Positions 1-6,990 of a DNA stretch of 10,792 bases are shown here, piece after piece; within the stretch, counting starts at the first letter, position 1, and each line of letters opens with the position of its first letter. A program made the translations under genes and the position numbers. The DNA lies in NCBI GenBank assembly GCA_027596195.1, contig JADGJG010000931.1, forward strand, positions 1 to 10,792. Direction: 5' to 3'. The notes beneath the pieces are model-generated. The model saw nothing but the letters and a program-made list of their open reading frames with translations. It was not told where the DNA came from and made no database searches. Source of the DNA: Podochytrium sp. JEL0797 (taxonomy: Eukaryota > Chytridiomycota > Chytridiomycetes > Chytridiales > Chytriomycetaceae).

Positions 1-332
1 GAAACCATTACCCCGAAACTTTGGCCTGGATTACCGTGCTTAACCCGTCTTGGTACCTCTGGGTTCTTGCGAAACTCATTCTTCCCTTCGTTGATCCCGT
101 CACAAAAGCCAAAATCAACATGTCGACCACGGAGCCTGTGAGTAAGGAGGCGTCGGCCGAGATTAAGGGGCAAGAGGACAGTTTGGGGGGGATGGGGGGG
201 TGGATTGATAATATGACTTCGTTGATGGATTTGAATATGCTGCCTGTTGCGTTGGGGGGGCACTATGAGTATGGCTATCAGCATGATGTGTATTGGCCTG
301 AATTTATTAAGAGGGTTTGGAAGAAGGACTAA
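1..332 (+). CDS. CRAL-TRIO (Sec14-like) domain protein, C-terminal end
   Basis: The frame is open from base 3 and stops with TAA at 330-332, giving 109 residues of a protein whose start lies left of the window. It opens with NHYPETLAWITVLNPSWYLW and continues LPFVDPVTKAKI. This is the Sec14/CRAL-TRIO signature in which YPE(R/T)L is followed by 'NAPW..' and then 'PFLDPVT..KI'. Near the end LPVALGGHYEYGYQ matches the conserved 'LP.E.GG' that closes the lipid-binding fold. Family knowledge: these proteins bind and move a lipid such as phosphatidylinositol in the cytosol. Between the two blocks lies a Gly- and Ser-rich insert (GGMGGWIDNM region) that looks less conserved. The protein ends EFIKRVWKKD, about 25 residues after the LP..GG motif, with no GOLD domain behind it. 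No intron is needed in this part. Ligand and partner cannot be read from this fragment. Confidence 0.85.
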   Translation, partial: NHYPETLAWITVLNPSWYLWVLAKLILPFVDPVTKAKINMSTTEPVSKEASAEIKGQEDSLGGMGGWIDNMTSLMDLNMLPVALGGHYEYGYQHDVYWPEFIKRVWKKD

Positions 333-515
333 TGGATGATGAGGGGGTGGTATCGAAGAAAACAATAAAATCATGAATAATTTGTCACATCCTCTTCTCT
401 TGATCATATCATTCGCTCGTGTGAATAGCTCGGATGGATGGAAAAGAAAGAACGCGGAGAATTCTTTGGAGATATTTTTTTTCGATTTTTTTCCTCTCCA
501 AAAAAAACAAGCAAC
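333..515. other. Intergenic: 3' end of CRAL-TRIO gene and OLA1 5' region
   Basis: There are 183 bp between the CRAL-TRIO stop and the OLA1 ATG. A polyadenylation-like AATAAA lies at 364-369, 32 bp after the stop. A T-rich then A-rich run (about 473-510) sits directly before the OLA1 start. No other coding signal is seen. Confidence 0.5.
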
Positions 516-2190
516 ATGGTGCGCTTTGCTTATCGCCCTCTTCTGATGCTGACCCGTTTTCCTCTCTAGCCACCAAAGAAGACTGTCGTTGCCGAAAAGC
601 CGCTCTTGGGACGCCCTGGGTTTGTGTTCCCTTTCTCTTGCTTGGCATCCACACCGTTCTTACCATCTCTTACCTTCCCAATAGAAACAACCTCAAGATG
701 GTACACACCCTACCGCTTCCCTATGCTCCTCTTAATGCACCAATCCCACCTCCCACACCCCACTGATCACCATTGTATGATCACCACCACCCACAGGGTA
801 TCGTCGGTCTCCCCAACGTGGGCAAATCGTCCTTCTTCAACGCCCTGACCAACTCGAGCGCCCCCTCCGAGAACTTCCCCTTCTGCACCATCGACCCTGA
901 AGAATCGCGCGTCGAGGTGCCCGACAGCCGCATCGAAGAGCTCTTCAAAATGTACGGCTCGGCCAAGAAGGTGCCCGCGTACCTCACGTGCATTGATATC
1001 GCCGGGTTGGTGAAGGGTGCCCACGAGGGTGAAGGTCTTGGAAACGCTTTCTTGTCGCACATTCGCGCTGTGGATGGAATTTTCCACTTGACGCGTGCTT
1101 TCGAAGACGCGGATGTGATCCACGTTGAAGGTGAGGATTGTAGAGGATACTAGATGCGTTTGCTCTACGCTTGACCCGATTCTCATTCCTCTCGGTTGGC
1201 ATCCCAGGCGACATCAACCCCGTCAGAGACCTCCAAATCATCCACGAAGAGCTCCGCCTCAAGGACGTGGAACTCCTCAGCAAGCAGTACGATGCCAAGA
1301 AGCGCGAGGCAACCCGTCTCGGTGTCAATGGCGACAAGGCCAAGAAGGAGGAGTACGAGAACTGCAAAAAGATTTACAACTGGGTCGTGGAGGAGAAGAA
1401 GGACGCGCGTGAGGGTGATTGGTCGGGTGCCCAGATTGCCATGATCAACGAGTTCCAGTTGATTACGGCCAAGCCCGTTGTGTACCTTTGCAATTTGAGC
1501 GAGCGTGACTATGCCCGAAAGAAGAACAAGTGGTTGGCCAAGATCAAGGCCTGGATTGACGAGAACCACCCGGTAAGGTTTTGATTTCGTACAACTCCCG
1601 TGGCTCCACTTCTGTTTTCTTATCGGAACCCCTCATTTTCACCACAAACCAGGGTGACATCCTCATCCCCTACTCGGGAACCTTCGAAAACGCCTTGAGC
1701 GCCCTCGAAACCGACCAAGAACGCACTGAATACTGCGCCGCCGTCGCCGCCAAAAACGAAATCGCGACCCCGCTCATTTCCGTGCTCCCCAAGATCATCA
1801 CAACGGGATACTCTGCCCTCCAGTTGTTCTACTTTTTCACATGTGGACCCATGGAAGTCAGATGCTGGACGATCCGCAAGGGCACCAAGGCCCCGCAAGC
1901 GGCTGGTGTGATTCACACGGACTTTGAGAAGGGTTTTATTATGGCTGAAATTATGAAGTACTCGGACTTGATTGAACTCGGGAGCGAAGCGGCTGTGAAG
2001 GCTGCTGGAAAGTGTGAGTGTCGTTGGTTTTTTTTCTTCTCTCGAGGTCCATTTTTGGATTCTGATCCGACTTTTTTTCCTCTTTCTTTCGAACCCAGAC
2101 ATGATGAAGGGCAGGGAAACGATCATCCAAGACGGTGATATCATTCACTTCAAGGCCGGTCAACTCACCACGGCTCCCAAGAAGAAGTAG
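516..2190 (+). CDS. OLA1: Obg-like ATPase 1 (YchF/OLA1 subfamily), complete, seven exons
   Basis: Model: exons 516-518, 570-619, 685-700, 797-1130, 1208-1572, 1653-2013 and 2099-2190; 1221 nt, 406 aa, close to the usual 394-396. All six introns are GT..AG and 51-96 nt. The protein starts M-PPKK and carries LLGRPGNNLK before the G domain. Motifs by residue: Walker A GLPNVGKS 27-34, DIAG (G3) 90-93, and NLSE (G4) 230-233. NLSE replaces NKxD, the change known to shift this subfamily from GTP towards ATP. The C-terminus carries a TGS domain with [13 protein letters not shown] and GDIIHFKAG, ending in a lysine tail APKKK. Known role: cytosolic ATPase linked to ribosomes, translation and stress responses. 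The start is set by the conserved MPPKK end, which appears only if the intron directly after the ATG is removed. The 16-nt third exon supplies NNLKM and restores frame. I am very sure of the product and fairly sure of every junction. Confidence 0.95.
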
Positions 2191-2525
2191 AGCAAAAAAA
2201 AATTGCTGTCGAATGTTTCTCATTTGTGGTTTTGACGTGTTTTGCGGCGATGAGATGAGGGTTTTGTCTCGTTTTTTTTCTTCTGTGACTGATACTTAAA
2301 TATTGGTTTCGCCCCCTTCAAAATCCGCCTTTCCTTTCACACGCAAAAACCGTTGAAATGGGCAATTCTCTTCTCCGCACTTTCTCTCCGCAAAAACCCC
2401 TTCATTGTCAATCAGGATAATATCTTTCATGCAGTGCCCAGCAAACTCGTCAAGGGATGGGTTCGACTGGGAGAACGAGAGAACGAAGGCACCGGGCAGC
2501 GGAAGTCCGCATCGATTGTTGTTGG

Positions 2526-2723
2526 TCGCGTTTTGGATACACAACACACGCGCATATTTCTCTCTCATCAAGTCCTCAACACCTGCAATACTGTTGCATG
2601 CTACCGTGAGCCTGCTCTCTTCCTGTTCCCGCTCGATTTTGTTCGCGTTTTGGATTCCACAAAGCACGCACGCACGCACGCATACCACTCTCTCATCAAG
2701 CCCTCAAGTCTCAACACCTGCAA
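2526..2723 (+). repeat. Diverged direct repeat, two copies about 120 bp apart
   Basis: Copy 1 (about 2526-2588) and copy 2 (about 2643-2723) share, in the same order, TCGCGTTTTGGAT (2526-2538 and 2643-2655), TCTCTCATCAAG (2561-2572 and 2689-2700) and CAACACCTGCAA (2577-2588 and 2712-2723). Copy 2 is longer, mainly through a GCAC run at 2664-2682. This looks like an old local duplication with microsatellite growth. Confidence 0.75.
2664..2682 (+). repeat. GCAC tetranucleotide microsatellite
   Basis: Just under five uninterrupted units of GCAC lie inside the second copy of the direct repeat. Confidence 0.85.
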
Positions 2724-2757
2724 CTAACTCACTCACATACACACACTCAAAACGCAG

Positions 2758-3078
2758 CAATCCAATCAACTACGCGCCTTGAAGGAAGCCCAGATGGATA
2801 TGGTTCTCAAGGGAAACGCGGAGCTCTCTCGCCTGCTCAACCCCGAGCAAATCGACCAAACTGCCAATACACGTCCGTTTATTACAGCACCTTGAAGGGA
2901 TCACGACCTCCACCGCACTTCGTCTGCCAATACGAGAACTGCAACTACGCCGCAAACGATTCGGGCAACTCAAGAAACACAGACAGGTTAGAGACCCTTC
3001 GTCTGCAAATACGAGAACTGCACGTACGCGGCCAACCAGCAGGCACACCTCAAGAAGCACATGAAGAGAAAGAATTAA
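2758..3078 (+). pseudogene. C2H2 zinc-finger protein remnant, frameshifted
   Basis: Three reading frames are needed to read one protein. Frame 1 opens after CAG at 2757 (a possible splice acceptor) and runs through QLRALKEAQ, with ATG at 2794, to a TGA at 2893-2895. A different frame then gives finger 1, PHFVCQYENCNYAAN, whose tail LKKHRQ appears only in the third frame. Finger 2 returns to frame 1 as PFVCKYENCTYAAN, then HLKKHMKRKN, and stops at TAA 3076-3078. Both fingers have the C-x4-C-x12-H spacing, but finger 2 lacks a clear last histidine before the stop. An in-frame TAG at 2989 lies between the fingers. Known role of the family: DNA or RNA binding with zinc held by two Cys and two His. 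The gaps are too short for introns, so decay or assembly error is more likely than splicing. The two fingers are about 79 bp apart and nearly identical in DNA, so the second arose by duplication. Confidence 0.65.
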
Positions 3079-3220
3079 CAAAGTTGTTTATGGCTGGTGA
3101 AACAAGGTGACAAAGGGGTGTGCTCCTTTTAACACTCACGCCTATCGATTGATTTCAAGCCAGAGCATTAATTTTCCTAGAATCAGAATTTAGAATGGAC
3201 TTTTAGAAAATCAAATGTAT

Positions 3221-3302
3221 GGGCCGATGGCCGAGTAGTCAAAGGCGCTGCAATCAAATTGCAGTCTCGCAAGAGGCGTGGGTTTGAGTCCCACTCCGCT
3301 CA
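3221..3302 (+). tRNA. tRNA-Leu(CAA), type II, intronless
   Basis: The 82-nt cloverleaf has these parts. The acceptor arms are 3221-3227 and 3295-3301, with a G-U pair and one C:C mismatch. The D stem is GCC 3230-3232 with GGC 3244-3246. The anticodon stem is CTGCA/TGCAG (3248-3252, 3260-3264) with loop ATCAAAT and anticodon CAA at 3255-3257. A class II variable arm follows with a CTC/GAG stem, then a T stem GTGGG/CCCAC with loop TTTGAGT. The discriminator base is A3302, as expected for leucine, which argues against a serine tRNA with the same long-arm shape. The internal A box (TGGCCGAGT...) and B box (GGTTTGAGTCCC) overlap these arms. Odd points are the C:C mismatch, T in place of the usual C in the T loop, and no GG pair in the D loop, so activity is not certain. 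Confidence 0.85.
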
Positions 3303-3309
3303 GTTTGTC

Positions 3310-3314
3310 TTTTT
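3310..3314 (+). terminator. RNA polymerase III terminator of the tRNA gene
   Basis: A run of five T's starts eight bases after the tRNA 3' end, the usual Pol III stop signal. Confidence 0.7.
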
Positions 3315-3400
3315 CGCGCGTTTTGTGGCGACTTCTTGCCAGGCGGGAACGTCGGCGTTTTATTCGAGTGCATGCATTCAGCAACTCATCTTTCCATTCT

Positions 3401-3826
3401 TCAGCGAATTGCATACCACTCTACAGTTGTCTGTTTGTGCATTCCGCCTTGGTTGTTGACCAAGAGTGGTTTCTCTTGTGGATTTGCAATCAAAGTGGGG
3501 AAACCCGCCGTCTTCAAGTTCATCTCATCGCCATTCACATCCTCTCCATTCACATCCTCGCCATTCAGATCCTCGTAACAATTGCAATTGCACCCCCAAC
3601 AATGCGCTGCATGACACTCTCCACAACAAGTCCAACCTCTATCCAAAAAAATCAAGATCGTTTGTTCGGCCAAATGCGGATCGCAACATGGGAAACAGCA
3701 CTTGAAGCAAAAATAGTACTCGTTGATGGGTTGATTGCGTTTTGCCGATGCAGCCCAAGAGGTGGTGCAGCGAACGGGGAGTATGTCAGTGCAATCAGAG
3801 CAGTTCAACTCAAAACGCGGGCGCAT
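3401..3826 (-). CDS. Cys-rich hypothetical protein or C-terminal part of the kinase relic
   Basis: This minus-strand frame reads 141 aa from ATG 3826 to TGA 3401-3403. The same frame is open further upstream to about 3930, so it may be a C-terminal part of something longer. I do not recognise the family. Its first half is very rich in cysteine in paired settings: CSDC, then RC, FCFKCC, PCC, TCCGEC, HC, and WGCNCNC. This resembles one or more zinc-binding modules. Between the clusters runs CDPHLAEQTILIFLD. After the last cysteines comes an acidic stretch made of repeated NGEDV units (encoded at 3531-3575), then a Cys-free tail. It begins about 100 bp downstream of the kinase remnant on the same strand, and a one-base slip or an intron could join the two. 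The opposite strand is also open here, but that frame runs into the tRNA gene. A real or recently real coding sequence is likely; its integrity is unsure. Confidence 0.45.
   Translation of the reverse strand: MRPRFELNCSDCTDILPVRCTTSWAASAKRNQPINEYYFCFKCCFPCCDPHLAEQTILIFLDRGWTCCGECHAAHCWGCNCNCYEDLNGEDVNGEDVNGDEMNLKTAGFPTLIANPQEKPLLVNNQGGMHKQTTVEWYAIR
3531..3575 (+). repeat. Three tandem 15-bp units inside the Cys-rich frame
   Basis: The units CCATTCACATCCTCT, CCATTCACATCCTCG and CCATTCAGATCCTCG follow one another without spacer and differ by one or two bases. The 15-bp period is a multiple of three, and on the minus strand each unit reads as a five-residue NGED(V/L) block, so copy-number change would keep the frame. 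Confidence 0.9.
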
Positions 3827-3924
3827 GAGGAATTGGCTGCTTGTAACTGTCAGACAACATATTTCGATTTTTGGAGATTTTATGGAGAGAAAGTGCGGAA
3901 AAAAAATCCTAATGTGGGGTTTTT

Positions 3925-4552
3925 TTAGAATTCATGGCCAAAAACTTCATTTACAGTGGGTCTGTTGGCTGGGTCGATCGCACACATGCGGTAAAGCAGC
4001 TTCAAACCGCTGAGGTACATTCTCCAAGCGGAATCTCTGTCAAATGGAAACGCGCCCCCAACTCCACCCAGGAAAGAAGGGAAATAAACAATCCCATCTC
4101 CAATTTTTGCCCATGACGGTAGGCAACTGGCTATCAGTAAGGAACTGATGGAGAACCAAGCCAAGTCCGAAAATATCGGCCTTCTGGCCATCTCTCGGTG
4201 AGTTCGAACCAATTAAGAACTGGGGGGCCATCCTGCTCGGTGAACCAAAAAAGTGACGACAACGGCTGTGGCCAAAATCCGATAGGAAAATCTTGGTTTG
4301 GCCAGTGAGCATCTGACGAACCAAAAAATTGGCTGGGTATATATCATATCGTGAAGCGCAGGAACAGCCTGAACACACTGTTGGAAAATATGTGCGTGGG
4401 TTATCACGAATCCCACCAGTGGTAAGGGCATGGTGCAGGCCGTTGGAGCCTTCTGCAAATGGAATCCAGGTCCATGTATTTGACATTCGGTGGATCGCTT
4501 GGGTTGATGGACAATGCTTGTTGAGTTGACTTAACAACAAGCTGAGCCGCAC
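3925..4552 (-). pseudogene. Protein kinase domain remnant, frameshifted and lacking the N lobe
   Basis: Kinase subdomains appear in order on the minus strand but in alternating frames. WIPFAEGSNGLHHALTTG (subdomain V-like) is in one frame. CVQAVPALHDM (VIa) is in a second. Back in the first frame come YDIYPANFLV (VIb), KIFLSDFGHS (VII, with the DFG codons at 4279-4271), GSPSRMAPQFL (VIII) and KADIFGLGLVLHQFLTDS (IX). After a further slip come GLKLLYRMCAIDPANRPTVN (XI, near 3960-3990) and a stop at 3925. HRD in the catalytic loop is replaced by YDI, and APE by APQ. No glycine loop or VAIK lysine is seen upstream to 4800. Known family role: protein phosphorylation, which this copy could hardly perform. 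The 170 codons open in one frame (4040-4552) suggest fairly recent decay. Sequencing errors could explain one slip but hardly the missing N lobe and changed catalytic residues together. Confidence 0.75.
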
Positions 4553-5062
4553 GTGGTCTTGGTGCTAAAGGCGGTTTGGTGGTTTATTACCCTCCAGGGA
4601 CGGACCGTCAACCCGTTCAGCCTCTCTCTCTTTTTCATTTTACAGTAGGAAGCAAGTATTTCAAGGGGGCGGATTTTGAAAGGTGGACGCAGTTTGAAGG
4701 GGGTGAAACGCGCGTTTGGTGGGTGCCGCGGGGAAGTGGATGGAGGTTGAGGGGAAAGAAGTGAGGCTCACGGGCCTGCCCCAAACCGACCACAATCCCC
4801 TCCAATCTCTTCGATCTCCTTTTCTCTCAGAATTGGAATTGGAATCTAACTGTCCCCATGCAAGGTTCAATATTCTTATTATCGCTTTGCAACGCCGCAG
4901 AGGAGGAAAACGGACGGTTTAAGTGCAGTTTTCGAAAGATTTTCGTTGCCGCGAAAATCTTTGTGGTCGTGACATCCAACAAGGTCTTTGTTACCCTCGC
5001 TGACACCCTGTTCGGCGCAAAACAACGTCATATTGGTCAAAGCTGGTTACCTGTTTTAAACT
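4553..5062. other. Intergenic, upstream region of the glycosyltransferase-like gene
   Basis: About 510 bp with no protein I can recognise on either strand. It carries a perfect dyad at 4935-4962 and a pyrimidine-rich run at 4797-4830. Confidence 0.45.
4935..4962. repeat. Perfect inverted repeat, 11-bp arms, 6-nt loop
   Basis: AAAGATTTTCG at 4935-4945 is exactly repeated in inverse as CGAAAATCTTT at 4952-4962, with TTGCCG between. It lies about 100 bp upstream of the ATG at 5063, so it could be a dyad binding site for a dimeric regulator or a hairpin in the 5' leader. Function is not known. Confidence 0.8.
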
Positions 5063-6930
5063 ATGGCGAAGCGAAGCTCTACGCGCCGACGAAGAAAACG
5101 CGTCGCCGTGTTTCTCGGAGTTCTGATGACATTGGCCTTGATCAGTGTCGCCTTCCTGTGCATTTTGATGTCAATTTTTGATCCCTCCAACTCTCATGAA
5201 AAGAAGGAGACTTGCGAAAACTGTTGAGTTCATTTTTGCGTTGCTCCTCCAACCCCCCTCACCCCTTCACGGACAGGCCTCCAGAAAATACGCCCTGCTC
5301 ACGAACGTGAATTTCTGATTGAAATCAAACGACACATCAAATCAGACGTTAAAAACAGACCAATCGCGACCCTCCCAGAACCAACCACCGAACTCGAAAA
5401 AATGATCCAACACGGCTCCGCCATTGGATTTATCAACCGACAACGCCCACAAGATAATATGCCAGCGCGAAAAGAATCCAACGACCCGATTCCAGCTCGT
5501 GGGGTGAGGCGAGCGAAACTGGCCGTGTCAAAAGGCCGCAAGGAAGGCGGGCAGCCGCCGAATTCCGCAGAAAAACTGCTCAATTATTCTCATGTTTTGA
5601 GGATCCCCTGGAAACACAACGATTCTTTTTCTTCCCATCCACGCGTGACTTATTTTAACGGCCATCGAGGGTGCAACGAAAACCTACACGCGGTCATGAC
5701 GCACCTGAAACTGAATTTCGCAGTCGTCAACCCGAGAAACGTGACGCGTTACGGCATGCGACAGCAAGATGCAAAAGCGTTAATTTCAGAGGGTTACATC
5801 CACTCTCTGTGCTCGCAATCGGATGTTATCATTATTGCGGACACACTCCCCGACGCACGCGGAATCCTCTTGTCGCTCCTTCATCCACATCCTTTGAAAC
5901 GATGCTCTTCTAAAATTGTTGTCGAGCTCACTAATCGCTTTGATTGGATGATTGGCCAGCGGGAGGACCGCAAGCAATACGACGCCATGATGCTCCAACT
6001 CATTGAAAATCCTCCAACCAACCTTTGGTGGACAGCAAACAATCCTTTTGAGCAGGTTTTTATGCATATGATGATAGGAAAATCGCCCAAAATTCAATTG
6101 GTACGTTCGTTGGGGGTGTGGGACGCTGATTCCAACGATGCGAAAGACGGGCTTGCATCGGTCGAGAAATATGACGGTCGGCTCACCATGGTTCCAATCG
6201 AATACGATCCTCTTAAACCAGCACCAGAAACCTCAACTTCTGAATTCGTCCACAATCATCTGGGCATGTTGTTCAGTGAACACAAAACCAGGCCGACTCC
6301 AGAAACATTGGTTTCCGCCTTCAAGATTCCGCAAATTCAAACTCTGGGCAAACATTATGGCGGCCCGAACGGACTGCTTCAACTCAAAGGATTCGTTGAG
6401 TTCCCATATCAAGTCTCGACGATGAAGTTTTACGAGAATGTTGCGCACGGGGTTCCGCAAGTCCTTCCAACTCCGAGACTGCTCCGTCTAATTGTGAGGG
6501 TATGTTAGAATTTTTTCGCCCTTTAGAACGTGACTTTTATATTTTTTTTGACCAGACTGGCAACCACCACCTCTTCTCGACTTGGCTGGACAAACTCGAA
6601 GAATCCGCAATTTTCATAAACTCTCAATACAATACAAGACCCTCTGAAATCCTCAAAGCAAACAAACAAGTCAAACCCCCAATAAGTTCGGAATACAGAG
6701 CCAATTGGACAGAACTCACAGATTTTTACAGCAAGGAGTTTGCTCCCTTTGTGTATTACTTTGACACTATGGAGGAATTGAAAACGATGGCAGAGACGCC
6801 GGTAAAAGAGTTTGATTTCAAGAACGTGCGCGTGGAAGGACCAAGGTTTTATGCCAAGATTCGCGAACAGAGTTTTCTGGCATGGGAAGGCATATTCCAT
6901 GAAATGGGGTTTTTTAACTTCCTAAAATGA
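5063..6930 (+). CDS. Putative type II membrane glycosyltransferase-like protein, three exons
   Basis: Model: exons 5063-5222, 5277-6499 and 6556-6930; 1758 nt, 585 aa. Introns are 54 and 56 nt, with donors GTTGAG and GTATGT. The N-terminus has a basic patch RRRRKR at residues 8-13, then a hydrophobic helix at about 14-39 (VAVFLGVLMTLALISVAF...), the layout of a Golgi/ER signal anchor with the body in the lumen. The lumenal part has an alternating hydrophobic strand SQSDVIIIADTL and a distinctive VVELTNRFDW block near 268-277. A Trp-rich LWWTANNPFEQVF follows, and then ENVAHGVPQVLPTPRLL starting at residue 440. The E/N...G.P.. pattern resembles the donor-binding part of GT-B glycosyltransferases. 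I infer a glycan-building role in secretion or wall assembly; no CAZy family can be named by eye. The start is supported by the anchor and the upstream noncoding DNA. A canonical donor follows AGG at 6499. AATAAA lies right after the stop. Confidence 0.75.
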
Positions 6931-6936
6931 AATAAA
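6931..6936 (+). promoter_or_regulatory. Polyadenylation-like AATAAA
   Basis: The hexamer starts immediately after the TGA of the glycosyltransferase-like gene, inside the 60-bp gap to the converging arrestin gene. The 3' UTRs of the two genes must therefore be very short or overlap. Confidence 0.4.
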
Positions 6937-6990
6937 ATAACCAGACGGGGTGGAGAGAAAAATTGGGAAAGTTTTTTTTTTGACAACTCT

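Larger units (their letters stand above)
2191..2757. other. Non-coding stretch downstream of OLA1
   Basis: About 570 bp holding the OLA1 3' region, a diverged direct repeat and a GCAC microsatellite. Short open frames exist on both strands, but none shows a recognisable domain or a convincing start. The last part, a pyrimidine- and CA-rich run ending in CAG at 2755-2757, could be the 3' end of an intron leading into the zinc-finger remnant. Confidence 0.45.

Noticed and set aside
434..766. Plus-strand 110-codon open frame, and the minus-strand frame opposite it
   Set aside because: It overlaps the OLA1 start, introns 1-3 and exons 2-3 in another frame and has no recognisable domain; the spliced OLA1 reading explains the region.
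781..1569. Several long minus-strand frames opposite OLA1
   Set aside because: They are antisense to strongly conserved OLA1 exons and contain no domain of their own.
2296..2688. Minus-strand 130-codon open frame with a repeated IQNA motif
   Set aside because: The internal peptide repeat comes from the DNA duplication at 2526-2723, and I see no domain or gene context. It stays a weak possibility.
3531..3575. Possible CRISPR-like repeats
   Set aside because: The 15-bp units are directly adjacent with no spacers and lie inside a reading frame in a eukaryotic, intron-containing region.
3278..3928. Plus-strand 216-codon frame
   Set aside because: It begins inside the tRNA gene and runs antisense to the Cys-rich frame. 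Its repeated IHIL segments are just the 15-bp tandem repeat read on the other strand.
4858..5181. Plus-strand 107-codon frame before the glycosyltransferase-like gene
   Set aside because: It overlaps the signal-anchor exon in another frame. The 5063 frame has a basic patch plus membrane helix and splices cleanly to exon 2.
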